A stretch of DNA of 64,000 bases from Lentilactobacillus raoultii (GTDB taxonomy: Bacteria; Bacillota; Bacilli; Lactobacillales; Lactobacillaceae): contig NZ_LS423000.1 in assembly GCF_900411375.1 (NCBI RefSeq), positions 62,001-126,000 on the forward strand, given 5' to 3'. The position numbers were made by a program, and so were the translations under genes. The notes beneath the pieces were generated by a model. The model saw nothing but the letters and a program-made list of their open reading frames with translations, did no database searches and was not told the DNA's origin. Shown here piece by piece: positions 52,913-64,000 of the stretch. How positions within the stretch are numbered: position 1 is the stretch's first letter; each line of letters opens with the position of its first letter.

Positions 52913-53914
52913 TTATTCTTCGTCAGGTGAACGACCAATCAAGTTTAATAATTCATCTGCGACTTCCTGACCGTTGTGAAAGGCACCTCGATCTTTCAAC
53001 TCCAAGAAATCAGCTGAAATCACTCGACAACCCATTGCCCGCAAACCGGCAAAATCATGTTTAACCGGTTGGGAAACTTCATTCCATTTTTTATGATCAA
53101 TATATGCTGGGGGAACTTCCTTCATGTTAACTAAAACCGTATTAATAAAGTTCATCCCGAGATGTTGATTTAAAACCCGAACATGATCAGCTTCAGTAAA
53201 GTTCTCGGTTTCACCCTTTTGCGTCATGATGTTACAAATATAAACAATGTCAGCCGTTGTTCGTTTTAACGCATCGCCAACATTTTCAATCATCAAATTA
53301 GGTAAGATACTGGTAAATAAGCTTCCTGGTCCCAACACGATTTGATCAGCGTTCATAATCGCGTCGACAACCTGTTGAACTGCTTCAGGCTTGTGGGAAT
53401 CGTCGTTAGTCTCAACCCAAACTCGTTTGATAAGTTTACCTGCAGCTGTAATCTCTGATTCACCGCTCATCTGAGTGCCGTCGCTAAATTCCGCATTTAA
53501 TTCCAGCGGCTCATTGGCAGCGGGATAGATGTGGCCATCAACTTTCATCATTTTACTTAAAATTTGCACGGCATCAAAAATACCACCGCGTTTTTCAGAC
53601 AGTGCCGCGATAATCAAATTACCAATCGCGTGGCCTGCAAAAAACTGATCACTGCTTTTAAAACGATATTGAAACAAGTCCAGTTCAAGTTGCGGTAAAT
53701 CAGACAAAGCAACCATCACGTTGCGAATATCACCAGGTGGCACTACGTTAATATAATTTCTTAAAATACCGGATGAACCGCCGTCATCGGCAACCGTCAC
53801 AATTGCTGCGATATCAACGTGTCGATTTTTTAAATTTTTTAAAATAACCGGTAACCCAGTGCCACCGCCAATCACAACGATTCTGGGCCGGTGTGTGTGT
53901 AATGCGTCAATCAT
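52913..53914 (-). CDS. yvcK: Gluconeogenesis factor YvcK/GlmR (CofD-like)
   Basis: 333 residues from ATG 53914. [53 protein letters not shown] and [17 protein letters not shown] are the diagnostic UDP-sugar-binding segments of YvcK/MgfK. It controls carbon flow to cell-wall precursors and binds UDP-GlcNAc. The ATG overlaps the rapZ stop (TGAGATG); the longer frame to 54061 runs through rapZ and is not used. Confidence 0.94.
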   Translation of the reverse strand: MIDALHTHRPRIVVIGGGTGLPVILKNLKNRHVDIAAIVTVADDGGSSGILRNYINVVPPGDIRNVMVALSDLPQLELDLFQYRFKSSDQFFAGHAIGNLIIAALSEKRGGIFDAVQILSKMMKVDGHIYPAANEPLELNAEFSDGTQMSGESEITAAGKLIKRVWVETNDDSHKPEAVQQVVDAIMNADQIVLGPGSLFTSILPNLMIENVGDALKRTTADIVYICNIMTQKGETENFTEADHVRVLNQHLGMNFINTVLVNMKEVPPAYIDHKKWNEVSQPVKHDFAGLRAMGCRVISADFLELKDRGAFHNGQEVADELLNLIGRSPDEE

Positions 53915-53915
53915 C

Positions 53916-54803
53916 TCAGTTTTCCCCCTTCCCTTTATGACGATCAATATCGCGATGAGAAATATTAATCGGATAATTTGGGAACTGTTGTTGTAAATCC
54001 TTACCAAGACGCTGGGCAATGGCAACCGAACGATGCTGACCACCGGTACAACCAATGGCAACCGTCAAGCTGGCCTTGCCTTCTTTTTCATATCCCGGCA
54101 AAGTAAATTTCAATATATCAAGTAGTTTATCATAGAAAAGCTGAGCACCTTTGGAATGCATGACATAATCAGCAACCAACTGGTCCAACCCGGTCTTAAA
54201 TCGCATTTTGGGATTATAGTACGGATTGGGTAAAAATCGAACGTCCATTACAATGTCGGCGTCCAATGGCAGTCCATATTTGAACCCAAACGACATGACC
54301 TCCACGTGAAAGGTGTGAGTCGTATCGGTCGATTCAAAATTATGGAAAACTTCTTCACGCAACTGACGGGGAGATAGATTAGTTGTATCAACTACCAGAT
54401 CCGCCGCTTTCTTGACATTTGCGAGTAACTCCCGTTCCTTTTTAATCCCATCGATTACCCGTCCATTGCGAGCGAGCGGATGGGCGCGGCGAGTTTCCTT
54501 GTATCGGGAAACCAGCTTCGTATCCGAGGAGTCAAGAAAAATAATATCGACATCATCATCTTTCTTTAAATCGGCAAACATGCCAATGATCTCATCATAA
54601 AATACCTGTGACCGCAAATCGATCACCAGCGCGATTTTATTGATATCGCGCTCCATTCTGATGAGCTCCTTAAAGCGCGGCAACAATGTTGGTGGCATGT
54701 TATCAACGCAAAAGTATCCTAAATCTTCAAAGCTTTGCATTGCCACCGTCTTACCAGCGCCACTCATCCCGGTAATAATAACGAATTGATTATTCATAGC
54801 CAT
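53916..54803 (-). CDS. rapZ: RNase adapter / nucleotide-binding protein RapZ (YvcJ)
   Basis: 295 residues. [20 protein letters not shown] is the Walker A loop, [14 protein letters not shown] follows, [13 protein letters not shown] is the Walker B region, and [20 protein letters not shown] with the preceding LDQLVADYV belongs to the C-terminal sensor domain. In enterobacteria it regulates GlmZ RNA; in Firmicutes YvcJ its exact target is unclear. It heads the rapZ-yvcK-whiA unit. Confidence 0.94.
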   Translation of the reverse strand: MAMNNQFVIITGMSGAGKTVAMQSFEDLGYFCVDNMPPTLLPRFKELIRMERDINKIALVIDLRSQVFYDEIIGMFADLKKDDDVDIIFLDSSDTKLVSRYKETRRAHPLARNGRVIDGIKKERELLANVKKAADLVVDTTNLSPRQLREEVFHNFESTDTTHTFHVEVMSFGFKYGLPLDADIVMDVRFLPNPYYNPKMRFKTGLDQLVADYVMHSKGAQLFYDKLLDILKFTLPGYEKEGKASLTVAIGCTGGQHRSVAIAQRLGKDLQQQFPNYPINISHRDIDRHKGKGEN

Positions 54804-54970
54804 GTCGAATGATGTCCTTTCGTATCACAAACTCATTTGAGTATAACATACCGGGCGTATCATTTTAAGTGCCAAATTTGTCAAACCTGCCACAAGCTGA
54901 AGATTTAATCATAATTTAACTATTTAATGCAGTCAATACAGCTCGTAAGGCCAACATAGTGTCATCAATT

Positions 54971-55013
54971 CTAAAAAACGCCTTGCCGGCAATTTTGCTA
55001 AGGCAAAGCGTCT
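54971..55013 (-). terminator. Terminator after uvrA
   Basis: On the minus strand GACGCTTTGCC pairs with GGCAAGGCGT, followed by TTTTTAG. Loop region carries an inner TTGC/GCAA pair. Confidence 0.75.
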
Positions 55014-55038
55014 AAAGCATTAATTTGAATGAAGTTGA

Positions 55039-57924
55039 CTAATTGGCCCTGGCAATCGACGTTTGTTTCTTTTGCTTGGCCTGCTCTGTTAATTTTCTAT
55101 CACGTACTAAAACCGGCTTTAAATATTGACCCGTATAGCTGGTTTTAACTTCAGCAATTTGTTCCGGCGTGCCGGTTGCAACAATCCGACCACCGCCATC
55201 GCCGCCTTCTGGTCCCAAATCGATCAGATAGTCGGCATTTTTAACCACATCAAGGTTGTGTTCAATTATCAAGACCGTATTGCCTTGGTCAACCAATTGT
55301 TGAAGTACTGTGAGCAGTTTACGGATATCTTCGCTGTGCAGGCCAGTTGTTGGTTCATCCAAGATATAAAAGTTTTTTCCGCTGGACTTTTTATAAAGTT
55401 CCGAAGCTAATTTCATCCGCTGCGCCTCACCACCAGAAAGTGTCGTGGCTGGTTGGCCTAATGATACGTAGCCCAAACCAACATCTTTAATCGTTTGGAG
55501 TTTGCGGGTGATTTTGGGGATCGCGCTAAAGAAATCCAACGCTTCTTCCACCGTCATATCCAGCACATCCGCGATATTTTTTCCTTTATATTCAACTTCC
55601 AGAGTTTCTGAATTATATCGTTTGCCATGACAAACTTCACATGGCACATAAACATCTGGTAGAAAATTCATTTCAATTTTAATAATGCCATCGCCGTGAC
55701 AGGTTTCACATCGGCCACCTTTCACGTTAAAACTAAAGCGCCCCTTTTTGAAGCCTCTCAGTTTGGCATCATTTGTGTTAGCAAATAAATCTCGAATATC
55801 ATCAAACACACCGGTGTAAGTTGCCGGATTACTCCGAGGTGTCCGACCAATCGGTGTCTGGTCAATGTTCACAATTTTTTCGATATTTTTGTAGCCTGAA
55901 ATGGTTTTATACTGACCCGGTCGCTCAGAATTGTGATTCAACTTTTGGGCCAACGCCTTCTTTAAAATATCATTAACCAGTGTTGATTTTCCAGAACCGG
56001 AAACCCCAGTAACAACGATAAATTCGCCTAATGGAAAATCAACCGTTAAGTTTTTCAAATTGTTTTGAGAGGCTCCGGTGATGCGAATCTTTTTGCCGTT
56101 ACCGGTTCGCCGCTTTTCAGGAACTGGAATGAACCGTTTACCAGCCAAATATTGACCGGTAATTGACTGGGGAGCTGCCGCAATCTGTTCAGGTGTGCCG
56201 GTTGCCATGACTTTACCGCCATCACGACCAGCACCCGGCCCAATATCAACAATGTAGTCAGCTGCCCGCATGGTGTCCTCATCGTGTTCGACCACAATCA
56301 ATGTATTGCCAAGATCGCGCATCTTCTTTAAAGAAGCAATTAAGCGATCATTGTCCCTTTGATGAAGGCCGATCGAGGGCTCATCCAAAATATACAGTAC
56401 ACCCGACAAATTCGAGCCAATTTGGGTTGCTAACCGAATTCGCTGCGCTTCACCACCCGAAAGTGTTCGGGCAGACCTGGAAAGTGTCAAATAATCTAAA
56501 CCAACGTTTCTTAAAAACGTCAGTCGATCAATAATTTCTTTAATAATTGGTTTGGCAATCATTGAATCTTGTTCGCCAAACTTAAGGCCCTTGAAAAAGT
56601 CGAGCTCGGCAGAGACGTCCAGCGCAGAAATTTCAGCAATGTTTTTATGACCAACTTTAACGGCAAGTGCCTTTCGATTCAATCGATAACCATGACAGGT
56701 TTGACAGGTTAATTCAGTCATGTAGCTGCCCAAATTATTCCTGGTAAAGTCACTGCTGGTGTTATGATATCGCCGATTAACGTTATTAATGACGCCTTCA
56801 AAGGGACCGTCAACATCCCGGATTCCGCCGAAGTCACTTTCCAGTGTAAAGTGAAAGGATTTGGTTTTTGATCCGTAAAGGACAAACTCCCGCTGTTTTT
56901 TCGACAACTTATTAAATGGGGTATCCATATCAATCCCCTCGGCTCGACAAGCTTGAGCCAACATATTTGGATACCATTTAGATCCGCTGGGACTCCATGG
57001 CGCCAATGCCCCTTGATTCAACGTCTTAGTCTTGTCAGGCACAACGAGATCGGGATCAACCTCAAGTTTCATTCCCAAACCGTCACAGTCAGGGCAAGCG
57101 CCCAAGGGTGAATTAAACGAAAATAATCGTGGCTCTAACTCACCAACCGTAAAACCGCAATTTGGACAAGCATAATGTTCAGAAAAAATCATTTGATCAC
57201 GTTGACCAAGAAAATCAGCAATCGCATAACCACCACTGAGCCTAAGCGCTGCCTCCAAAGAATCTGATAGTCTGGTATTAATACCGTCCTTGACCACAAT
57301 TCGATCAATCACGATGTTAATATCATGCTTCTTATTTTTGTCCAGTTCAATCGGATCATCAATATCCAATGTTTCACCGTCTACCTGAACTCTAACGAAA
57401 CCTTCCCGCTTAATTTTTTCAAAAACCTTTTTATGTTGACCCTTTCTACCACGAACAATTGGCGAAAAGATTTGCATTTTAGTTCGTTCTGGTAGCTTCA
57501 TAATCTGAGTGATCATTTGATCAACCGACTGACTGGTGATGACTGTTCCATCATTTGGACAAATCGGTACCCCAACCCGAGCCCACAACAATCTAAAATA
57601 ATCATTAATTTCTGTAACTGTTCCGACAGTTGATCGGGGATTTTTAGAGGTCGTCTTTTGGTCAATTGAGATGGCCGGGCTTAAGCCATCAATTGAATCT
57701 ACATCGGGTTTATCCATCTGGCCTAAAAACTGACGAGCATAAGCAGACAAACTTTCTACATAACGACGTTGCCCCTCGGCATACAATGTGTCAAAAGCCA
57801 ACGAACTTTTCCCCGATCCGGACAAGCCGGTCATCACCACTAATTTATTTTTGGGGATGGTAACATTGACATTTTGTAAATTATGCGCGCGGGCCCCGCG
57901 AATGATAATTTTATCGTTTACCAA
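55039..57924 (-). CDS. uvrA: Excinuclease ABC subunit A
   Basis: 961 residues. [20 protein letters not shown] is the first Walker [20 protein letters not shown] the second. [20 protein letters not shown] and [20 protein letters not shown] with [10 protein letters not shown] are the zinc modules, and [19 protein letters not shown] and [19 protein letters not shown] are the ABC signatures. It finds bulky lesions and loads UvrB. It lies 11 bases after uvrB, forming the uvrBA operon. Confidence 0.97.
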   Translation of the reverse strand: MVNDKIIIRGARAHNLQNVNVTIPKNKLVVMTGLSGSGKSSLAFDTLYAEGQRRYVESLSAYARQFLGQMDKPDVDSIDGLSPAISIDQKTTSKNPRSTVGTVTEINDYFRLLWARVGVPICPNDGTVITSQSVDQMITQIMKLPERTKMQIFSPIVRGRKGQHKKVFEKIKREGFVRVQVDGETLDIDDPIELDKNKKHDINIVIDRIVVKDGINTRLSDSLEAALRLSGGYAIADFLGQRDQMIFSEHYACPNCGFTVGELEPRLFSFNSPLGACPDCDGLGMKLEVDPDLVVPDKTKTLNQGALAPWSPSGSKWYPNMLAQACRAEGIDMDTPFNKLSKKQREFVLYGSKTKSFHFTLESDFGGIRDVDGPFEGVINNVNRRYHNTSSDFTRNNLGSYMTELTCQTCHGYRLNRKALAVKVGHKNIAEISALDVSAELDFFKGLKFGEQDSMIAKPIIKEIIDRLTFLRNVGLDYLTLSRSARTLSGGEAQRIRLATQIGSNLSGVLYILDEPSIGLHQRDNDRLIASLKKMRDLGNTLIVVEHDEDTMRAADYIVDIGPGAGRDGGKVMATGTPEQIAAAPQSITGQYLAGKRFIPVPEKRRTGNGKKIRITGASQNNLKNLTVDFPLGEFIVVTGVSGSGKSTLVNDILKKALAQKLNHNSERPGQYKTISGYKNIEKIVNIDQTPIGRTPRSNPATYTGVFDDIRDLFANTNDAKLRGFKKGRFSFNVKGGRCETCHGDGIIKIEMNFLPDVYVPCEVCHGKRYNSETLEVEYKGKNIADVLDMTVEEALDFFSAIPKITRKLQTIKDVGLGYVSLGQPATTLSGGEAQRMKLASELYKKSSGKNFYILDEPTTGLHSEDIRKLLTVLQQLVDQGNTVLIIEHNLDVVKNADYLIDLGPEGGDGGGRIVATGTPEQIAEVKTSYTGQYLKPVLVRDRKLTEQAKQKKQTSIARAN

Positions 57925-57935
57925 TTTTTTCTCCT

Positions 57936-59939
57936 TTAACTAATCTGAGCTTTTAGTTCCATAATGGTATCACGTAACGTTGCGGCTTGCTCGAAATCAA
58001 GCTTCTTAGCCGCTTCACGCATTTCTGTCGTTAACCGAGCCAACATATTCTTCTGATCCTTGTCACTCATCTGCTCAAAATCACTTTCAACAAAGTCATC
58101 CTTCTTACCAGTATCATCACTGGTTTTAGTTGCCGAAATAACGTCACGAATCGGTTTAATAATAGTCTTGGGCGTAATTCCGTGTTCCTGATTATATTTA
58201 ATCTGAATCGCTCGGCGCCGTGCGGTTTCATCAATTGCGGCCTTCATTGAATCAGTCACCGTATCAGCGTACATAATCACAGCTCCATGCTCATTTCGCG
58301 ATGCTCGACCAATCGTTTGAATTAACGATCGTTCATTTCTAAGGAAACCTTCCTTATCGGCATCCAAAATGGCCACCAGCGATACTTCCGGCACATCAAT
58401 CCCTTCACGAAGCAAATTAATACCCACCAAGACATCGAATTTACCAAGTCTTAAATCACGGATAATCTGCGTTCGTTCAAGCGTTTTAATGTCTGAATGA
58501 AGATATTTAACTTTAATGCCCAGATCCTTTAAATAATCGGTTAAATCTTCGGCCATTTTTTTAGTTAAAGTTGTGACAAATACGCGTTCATGTTTATCAA
58601 CCCGCTTGTTGATTTCGCCAACCAAATCATCCATCTGCCCCATAATTGGGCGAACTTCAACCGTCGGGTCCAATAGCCCGGTTGGTCGAATGATTTGCTG
58701 AACAACGTCTTTGGTTTGAGCCAATTCGTAAGGCCCCGGAGTGGCGGACATATAAATGACTTGGTGAACCCGTTTTTCGAACTCCGGCAGCCTGAGTGGT
58801 CGGTTGTCCAACGCACTTGGTAGCCGGAAGCCATACTTGACCAGTTGCTCCTTTCGGGCCTTATCGCCATTATACATTCCTCTAATCTGAGGCATCGTCT
58901 GGTGTGATTCATCAACGACCAAAAGGTAGTCATCCGGGAAGAAGTCCAAAAGTGTAAATGGTGGTTGGCCGGGCTTTCGTCTGTCCATAAAGCGGGAATA
59001 GTTTTCAATGCCACTGGTATAACCCATCTCACGCATCATTTCAATATCATAAGTGGTCCGTTGCTTTAGCCGTTGCGCTTCCAACAACTTGCCTTCTTTT
59101 TCAAACTTAGCAACTTGGGTTTCCATTTCCTGCTTAATTTCCGGCAAAGCCAACTTCATGACATCATCGTTGGTTAAAAAGTGGGTAGCCGGAAAAATTG
59201 CGATATGTTCACGATCGCCAATGACCTCTCCAGTAAGCGTGTCAACTTCTCTGATTCGATCAATTTCATCCCCGAAAAATTCAACTCGAAAGGCATGTTC
59301 ATCCCAAGATGCTGGAAAAATTTCAACCACGTCACCATGAACTCTAAACCTGCCCCGTTGAAAATCAATATCATTTCGATCATATTGAATGTCAACCAGT
59401 TGTCGCAATAAATGATCCCGTTCAATATTTTGGCCCACTCTTAATGACACAACGTGGTTACGATATTCAGTTGGATCACCTAAGCCAAAGATCGATGAAA
59501 CTGAGGCAACAACAATGACGTCATTTCGTTCCAATAAAGAACTGGTTGCCGAGTGTCGTAATTGGTCAATTTCATCGTTAATCGAAGAATCTTTTTCAAT
59601 ATAGGTATCACTCGAGGGAACATAGGCTTCAGGCTGATAATAATCATAGTAACTAACAAAATACTCTACCGCATTGTTAGGGAAAAATTCTTTAAATTCA
59701 CCATACAATTGACCAGCTAACGTTTTATTATGTGACAGGACCAGTGTTGGTTTGTTGACCTGCGCAATTACGTTTGAAATGGTGAACGTCTTACCCGTTC
59801 CGGTTGCACCTAACAAAATCTGGGCTTTTTTGCCCGATTCAACGCCATTTACTAACTTCTTAATTGCGGCCGGCTGATCACCGGTTGGCTGATAATTGGA
59901 AACCAAATCAAATTTATGATCATTTTCTCTTTCAATCAA
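57936..59939 (-). CDS. uvrB: Excinuclease ABC subunit B
   Basis: About 667 residues. [20 protein letters not shown] is the Walker [21 protein letters not shown] the beta-hairpin that clamps [23 protein letters not shown] the helicase motif [22 protein letters not shown] the motif V, and [17 protein letters not shown] motif VI. A UVR domain ([17 protein letters not shown]) ends the protein. The TTG at 59939, seven bases after AGGGGGG, is better supported than the ATG at 59975 that precedes the site. Confidence 0.96.
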   Translation of the reverse strand: MIERENDHKFDLVSNYQPTGDQPAAIKKLVNGVESGKKAQILLGATGTGKTFTISNVIAQVNKPTLVLSHNKTLAGQLYGEFKEFFPNNAVEYFVSYYDYYQPEAYVPSSDTYIEKDSSINDEIDQLRHSATSSLLERNDVIVVASVSSIFGLGDPTEYRNHVVSLRVGQNIERDHLLRQLVDIQYDRNDIDFQRGRFRVHGDVVEIFPASWDEHAFRVEFFGDEIDRIREVDTLTGEVIGDREHIAIFPATHFLTNDDVMKLALPEIKQEMETQVAKFEKEGKLLEAQRLKQRTTYDIEMMREMGYTSGIENYSRFMDRRKPGQPPFTLLDFFPDDYLLVVDESHQTMPQIRGMYNGDKARKEQLVKYGFRLPSALDNRPLRLPEFEKRVHQVIYMSATPGPYELAQTKDVVQQIIRPTGLLDPTVEVRPIMGQMDDLVGEINKRVDKHERVFVTTLTKKMAEDLTDYLKDLGIKVKYLHSDIKTLERTQIIRDLRLGKFDVLVGINLLREGIDVPEVSLVAILDADKEGFLRNERSLIQTIGRASRNEHGAVIMYADTVTDSMKAAIDETARRRAIQIKYNQEHGITPKTIIKPIRDVISATKTSDDTGKKDDFVESDFEQMSDKDQKNMLARLTTEMREAAKKLDFEQAATLRDTIMELKAQIS

Positions 59940-60104
59940 TCGAATTCCCCCCTGACTAAACTCCATCATCTTCAAGAAGATTAAAAAAGGTCCGAACGAT
60001 GTTAAACTGCCGTCCGCCCCTTTAAGTAACGTCCACCTAGCTAATTAAAGGCCATTGATTATCCTTAGTTGAGCCAATTATTTCAACGACTTCTCTCAAT
60101 ACAC

Positions 60105-60129
60105 ATTCTACCATACGAACATATCTTCG
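60105..60129 (-). promoter_or_regulatory. LexA/DinR box and -10 of the uvrBA promoter
   Basis: CGAACATATCTTCG at 60116-60129 matches the Gram-positive SOS box CGAACATATGTTCG at 13 of 14 positions. A minus-strand TAGAAT at 60105-60110 is a good -10, so the box lies between -10 and a weak -35 (TTTTCG), the classic repressing position. Confidence 0.8.
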
Positions 60130-60136
60130 AAAACTA

Positions 60137-60784
60137 TTATTCATCAGAATTTTCATTTTTTAAAACTCTTCTTGTCAATTGCCGCAGCTTTGCCTGGGTT
60201 GTAAAATTTTCGGCCAACATTTCCGGAATTACCTTTGAAATCACATATTGAACGCAGTGCATATCCCGATATTGAAGCATCGTTGAGAGACTTTCTTTAT
60301 ACATCTCAGGATAAACGTCTTCCGGATTGCCCTTTTGGATTTCACCAAATGACTCGTAAAGCAGGTCAACTTTGTCGGCAACAGCTAAAATACGGCCTTC
60401 CAAAGTATCGTCCTTACCTTCGGAAAGCCGCCGACGATAAGCTTTCTGAAATTCAGATGGAATTTCATTTTGGATAAAATTCTCGGTTAACTTATCATCA
60501 ACATCCGCCAACATTGACCTTAAAACCGGCGTTGCATATTTAACCGGCGTTTTAATGTCACCGATAAACCGCTCAGTATAATCATGATTTAATGCCTTTT
60601 CATAAAGCAATCGCCAGTCAATCTTTTCACCGGCATTCTCTTCAACGTCACCCAGAAATTGAGCGATTTCAGTCACTTTAAATGAGTGTGCAGCAACCGA
60701 ATGCTGTTCGAATTTAAAGTAACCGGGTGCCCGGTTAATCAACTCTAGTTCTGCCAAACTTTCCAAATATTGGTGCATCCCCAT
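60137..60784 (-). CDS. HD-domain hydrolase (YfbR-like)
   Basis: About 215 residues. NRAPGYFKFEQHSVAAHSFKV and ALNHDYTERFIGDIKTPVKY carry the His and His-Asp metal ligands of the HD superfamily, and ILAVADKVDLLYES the downstream aspartate. YfbR-type enzymes are 5'-deoxynucleotidases; the activity of this protein is not proved by sequence. The ATG at 60784 is nine bases after GGAGG. It lies alone between trxB and uvrB. Confidence 0.8.
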   Translation of the reverse strand: MGMHQYLESLAELELINRAPGYFKFEQHSVAAHSFKVTEIAQFLGDVEENAGEKIDWRLLYEKALNHDYTERFIGDIKTPVKYATPVLRSMLADVDDKLTENFIQNEIPSEFQKAYRRRLSEGKDDTLEGRILAVADKVDLLYESFGEIQKGNPEDVYPEMYKESLSTMLQYRDMHCVQYVISKVIPEMLAENFTTQAKLRQLTRRVLKNENSDE

Positions 60785-60824
60785 TATTTTCGGCCTCCAT
60801 CTCAACTAATCTTTTCTACACGAA

Positions 60825-60859
60825 AGAAGGTCGGAAAAGATTCTTCCGACCTCCCTTCT
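60825..60859 (-). terminator. Hairpin after trxB
   Basis: GGTCGGAA and TTCCGACC pair with GAAG/CTTC extensions, between trxB and the HD gene. The T run is weak (TTCTTTCG), so it is a probable but not perfect terminator. Confidence 0.5.
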
Positions 60860-60915
60860 GTTTATAAATGATATTGTGACATCGTTAATCGTCATTTTTA
60901 AGTTAAATCCTTTGA

Positions 60916-61866
60916 TTAACGGGCAGCTTCCGTTTGGCCTTTCGAACTCAGGGCTTCAACATACTTGAAAGCCTGTTGGCCAGCAATGCCGCCGTCACCA
61001 ACGGCAGTAGTAATTTGACGCAACTCTTTTTGACGAACGTCACCAATGGCATAAATTCCCGGAACAGCGGTTTCCATTTGGTCATTCGTCTTAATCCAAC
61101 CATCTTCATTTGTAATTTTGAGGTTGGCAAACGGTTCTGTCATCGGTAAAAGACCAACGTAAATGAAGACCCCTGAAGTTTCCAATTCCGAAGTTTCATT
61201 GGTTTGGTTATTAACTACCTTAACAGCCGTAACCTTCTTACCATCACCCAAAACTTCAGTAACGTTACTATTCCAGACAAAGTCAATTTTATCATTTTCA
61301 AATGCCCGGTCTTGAAGGACTTTTTGAGCCCGCAGCTGATCACGACGATGAATAACTGTTACATGATCAACAATTCCCGCGAGGTAGGAAGCTTCTTCAA
61401 TAGCGGAATCCCCGCCACCAACTACGACAACATTCTTGTGACGGAAGAACGCGCCATCACAAACCGCGCAGTATGAAACACCCTTGCCACCATATTCATG
61501 TTCGCCGGGAATCCCTAATTTCTTATATTCGGAACCGGTTGCGATGATGACCACTTTTGCTTCAAGCTCATCACTATCAGTCTTGACGAGCTTGACCTCG
61601 CCCTTGTCTTCAACGGATTCAACCGAGCCGTAAACGTACTCCGCACCAAAGTTAACGGAACTATCGTACATTTGTTGGGCGAGATCCGGACCCATGATTG
61701 ATTTAAATCCAGGGTAATTTTCAATGGCGGCCGTATTGTTCATTTGACCACCATAAATACCACGATCAACCATAGCGACAGATAGATTGGCACGGGATGC
61801 ATAAAGTGCAGCCGTCATGCCACCAGGGCCAGCGCCAATCACAACAACATCATAACTTTTAGCCAT
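60916..61866 (-). CDS. trxB: Thioredoxin reductase
   Basis: 316 residues. DVVVIGAGPGGMTAALYASR is the FAD loop, KGVSYCAVCDGAFFRHKNVV the redox CXXC, VVVGGGDSAIEEASYLAG the NADPH loop and GIYAIGDVRQKELRQITTA the FAD C-terminal motif. It reduces thioredoxin and protects against oxidative stress. Order galU-trxB with gpsA upstream is common in lactobacilli. A minus-strand TTGACA (61993-61998) with a poor -10 could give trxB its own promoter. Confidence 0.96.
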   Translation of the reverse strand: MAKSYDVVVIGAGPGGMTAALYASRANLSVAMVDRGIYGGQMNNTAAIENYPGFKSIMGPDLAQQMYDSSVNFGAEYVYGSVESVEDKGEVKLVKTDSDELEAKVVIIATGSEYKKLGIPGEHEYGGKGVSYCAVCDGAFFRHKNVVVVGGGDSAIEEASYLAGIVDHVTVIHRRDQLRAQKVLQDRAFENDKIDFVWNSNVTEVLGDGKKVTAVKVVNNQTNETSELETSGVFIYVGLLPMTEPFANLKITNEDGWIKTNDQMETAVPGIYAIGDVRQKELRQITTAVGDGGIAGQQAFKYVEALSSKGQTEAAR

Positions 61867-62009
61867 TCGGATCCTCCTTGTCTAACAATCAATTACTGTT
61901 ACTAATCTACTATGAAAAAGTAAGCTTGTCCAGTAGAATGATTTTTAGTTTTTAATCTTTCTAAACAACTAATAAATCTATTTTAACCTAGTTGTCAAGA
62001 TTGTGAAAC

Positions 62010-62912
62010 TCATTTTTTTGATTTTTGATCCTCATCACTCAGCTGCTTGCCAAGTGTCTTTAAATAAGACCGCAGACCAGTGGCAATTTCTGGATGTTGT
62101 AGGCCAAAAATAATGTTGGTTTTAAGCCAACTGAGTTTATTACCAGTATCGTACCGTTGACCTTTAAATTCGTGGGCAAAGACCCGTTGAGTTTTATTCA
62201 AAGTGTCAATCGCAGAAGTTAACTGAATTTCACCACTGGCATCCGGTTTAGCATTTTCCAGAATTCCAAAAATTTCCGGTGTTAATAAGTATCGACCAAT
62301 AATGGCCAAATCACTTGGGGCTTTTTCTGGTGCCGGCTTTTCAACAAATTTTTTAACGTTAAATAATCCCGGCTGAACTTCCTCAGAAGGATCGATTACC
62401 CCATACTTGGAAATATCCTGATGGGCAACCCGTTTAACAGCCAATGTTGAGGCACCGGTCTTTTGATAACTATCCATCAATTGTTTGGTTAAGGGGACTT
62501 TATCTTTCATCACATCATCACCCAACATAACCACAAAGGGTTCATTACTAATGAAGCTTCGCGCCGTGTAAATGGCATCGCCAAGTCCTCTTGGATGTGA
62601 CTGACGAATAAAGTAGATATTCATATCGTTGGTTTTACGAATTGTTTCCAACATATCTGTTTTATGGCGTTCTTCAAGATTTTGTTCCAGTTCCGGATTG
62701 GCATCAAAATGGTCTTCAATAGACCGCTTACCTTTGCCAATCACGATCACAATATCTCGAATGCCGGACTTCTTGGCCTCTTCAACAATAAATTGAATGG
62801 TCGGCGTATCGACAATCGGAAGCATCTCTTTAGGGAGTGCCTTGGTTTCCGGTAAAAAGCGGGTTCCTAATCCGGCGGCCGGAATAACAGCTTTGGTTAC
62901 TTTTTTCTGCAT
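62010..62912 (-). CDS. galU: UTP-glucose-1-phosphate uridylyltransferase
   Basis: 300 residues. [20 protein letters not shown] is the nucleotide-binding start, [20 protein letters not shown] follows, [20 protein letters not shown] and [19 protein letters not shown] are the uridylyl-transfer region, and [20 protein letters not shown] holds the catalytic lysine. It makes UDP-glucose for teichoic-acid and exopolysaccharide decoration. It begins 18 bases after gpsA. Confidence 0.96.
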   Translation of the reverse strand: MQKKVTKAVIPAAGLGTRFLPETKALPKEMLPIVDTPTIQFIVEEAKKSGIRDIVIVIGKGKRSIEDHFDANPELEQNLEERHKTDMLETIRKTNDMNIYFIRQSHPRGLGDAIYTARSFISNEPFVVMLGDDVMKDKVPLTKQLMDSYQKTGASTLAVKRVAHQDISKYGVIDPSEEVQPGLFNVKKFVEKPAPEKAPSDLAIIGRYLLTPEIFGILENAKPDASGEIQLTSAIDTLNKTQRVFAHEFKGQRYDTGNKLSWLKTNIIFGLQHPEIATGLRSYLKTLGKQLSDEDQKSKK

Positions 62913-62930
62913 TTGTGTACCTCGTACTTT

Positions 62931-63950
62931 CTATTCGATTTCAGAACGACCTTCACGGGTCATCAATTGATTAATTGTCTCTTTGATGTCAGCACCATCA
63001 TATAGGACATGATAAATTGCACTGGTAATCGGCATATCAACTCCCCGCTGCTTAGAAAGTTCATAAGCGGCTCTAGTGGTTGCAATTCCCTCAATTACCA
63101 TACCCATATTTTTGATAACTTGATCCAACGATTCCCCACGACCTAATTCATTTCCGGCCCGCCAATTTCGTGAATTAGAACTGGTAGCGGTTACGATAAT
63201 ATCACCAACACCTGAAAGACCAATAAACGTTAAGGGATTGGCACCAAAGGAAGTCCCAAGCCGCGAAATTTCTGCCAATCCCCGAGTCATTAGCGCCGCC
63301 TTGGCATTATCCTTGTATCCCAAACCGTAGAGTGCGCCGGCACCAAGTGCAATGATATTTTTTAAAGCTGCTCCAATCTCAACGCCAATCACATCGTCAC
63401 TGGTATAGACCCGAAAATAGTGATTCATAAACAGTCCTTGAATCGTCTTAGCAGCTTTTTGATCATTGCTGGCTAACGTCACCAACGTGATATCCTTAAC
63501 GGCCACGTCTTCTGCCTGACTTGGACCGGATAAAACGGAAATCGATTGTCGATTCTCGGGAGCAATTTCTTGAGCTAATACCTGAGATAATCGTAAATAG
63601 GTTTTTTCTTCAATTCCCTTTGAAGCATGAATAATATTTACTTTTTGATGGCGGGCCTTTAAAATTTCAGCAACCTGGTGGGCAACCGATCTGGTGACTT
63701 GTGTTGGAACGACAAATAAAATATAGTCAACACCGTCGATTGCTTCTCCTAAATCATGGTAAGCCTTAATTGATTCCGCAAAGGTAAAGTTTTTAATATA
63801 CTTGGTGTTTGTGTGCAGATCATTAAATTCCTTTACCTGTTTTTCGTTATACGACCACAACCTGACATGTGACCCATTTTCATCAAGCACACTTGCCAAA
63901 ATACTTCCCCATGATCCAGCGCCAAGAACCGCAATTTCTTTAGTAGTCAT
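62931..63950 (-). CDS. gpsA: Glycerol-3-phosphate dehydrogenase [NAD(P)+]
   Basis: About 339 residues. [20 protein letters not shown] is the nucleotide loop, [20 protein letters not shown] and [20 protein letters not shown] follow, and [20 protein letters not shown]-type sequence ([13 protein letters not shown]) carries the catalytic lysine. [20 protein letters not shown] closes the active site. It makes sn-glycerol-3-phosphate for phospholipids. Two ATGs follow GGAGG; the second (63950) is better spaced. An upstream gene, perhaps lgt, would lie beyond the window. Confidence 0.96.
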   Translation of the reverse strand: MTTKEIAVLGAGSWGSILASVLDENGSHVRLWSYNEKQVKEFNDLHTNTKYIKNFTFAESIKAYHDLGEAIDGVDYILFVVPTQVTRSVAHQVAEILKARHQKVNIIHASKGIEEKTYLRLSQVLAQEIAPENRQSISVLSGPSQAEDVAVKDITLVTLASNDQKAAKTIQGLFMNHYFRVYTSDDVIGVEIGAALKNIIALGAGALYGLGYKDNAKAALMTRGLAEISRLGTSFGANPLTFIGLSGVGDIIVTATSSNSRNWRAGNELGRGESLDQVIKNMGMVIEGIATTRAAYELSKQRGVDMPITSAIYHVLYDGADIKETINQLMTREGRSEIE

Positions 63951-64000
63951 CATTTTCCTCCATTTTTGTTAAATCAACCTTAAAATTGAACATTCAGTGT

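Noticed and set aside
52913-54061. Longer yvcK frame with a hydrophobic N-terminal extension
   Set aside because: The extension is the rapZ coding sequence read in another frame; the ATG at 53914 directly follows the rapZ stop and gives the family N terminus.
63951-64000. C-terminal end of lgt before gpsA
   Set aside because: The last 50 bases allow two short open tails but too few codons to recognise any protein.

Overview
The window looks like chromosome from a heterofermentative member of the Lactobacillaceae, a Gram-positive, low-GC, B12-making lactic acid bacterium of the Levilactobacillus / Lentilactobacillus / Secundilactobacillus / Limosilactobacillus kind. The basis is AT-rich DNA, strong AGGAGG ribosome sites, many TTG starts, an LPXTG surface protein with MucBP-like modules, a CtsR box, a DinR/LexA box, cre-like sites, and the pairing of a pdu cluster with a cbi/cob cluster known from such species. 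The species cannot be fixed from the sequence alone.

The left third (1-12.0 kb, minus strand) is a tightly overlapping cobalamin operon. An ECF transporter S component (CblT-like) leads, followed by cobD-cbiA-cbiB-cbiC-cbiD-cbiE-cbiT-cbiF-cbiG-cbiH-cbiJ-cobA/hemD-cbiK, with cbiK cut by the window edge. This is the anaerobic, early-cobalt-insertion corrin route. Next to it lie a PduO-type adenosyltransferase (12.4 kb, plus strand) and a Ni/Co permease (13.1-14.2 kb).

From 14.5 to 31.0 kb (minus strand) is a complete 1,2-propanediol/glycerol microcompartment operon: pduA-B-C-D-E-G-H-K-J-L-M-N-O, a separate DUF336/GlcG gene, pduP-Q-W-U, then a tyrosine phosphatase-like gene, a flavin reductase-acetyltransferase fusion and eutJ. 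It makes shell proteins, B12-dependent diol dehydratase and its reactivase, aldehyde dehydrogenase, alcohol dehydrogenase, phosphotransacylase and propionate kinase. pduS, pduT, pduV and pduX are not seen. A divergent AraC-family regulator (PocR type) and the facilitator pduF flank the operon. The regulator carries a C-terminal domain resembling DUF4430, the domain annotated over the B12-contacting C-terminal part of animal transcobalamins. No cobalamin riboswitch was recognised, so this fusion is the most interesting candidate for a B12-responsive switch. The cob operon makes the cofactor that PduO adenosylates for PduCDE, and the Ni/Co permease would supply cobalt.

From 33.5 kb rightward the content is housekeeping: pta-ung, a LURP-one-like gene, smpB-rnr-est-secG, a CLC antiporter, an LPXTG surface protein whose ribosome site lies in a 20-bp inverted repeat, glycolytic eno-tpiA-pgk-gap with a cre-like site and no cggR, a tRNA-Arg(CCG), a ring-cleaving-dioxygenase-like VOC gene, clpP under a CtsR box, an alcohol dehydrogenase, whiA-yvcK-rapZ, uvrA-uvrB behind a LexA box, an HD hydrolase, and trxB-galU-gpsA.
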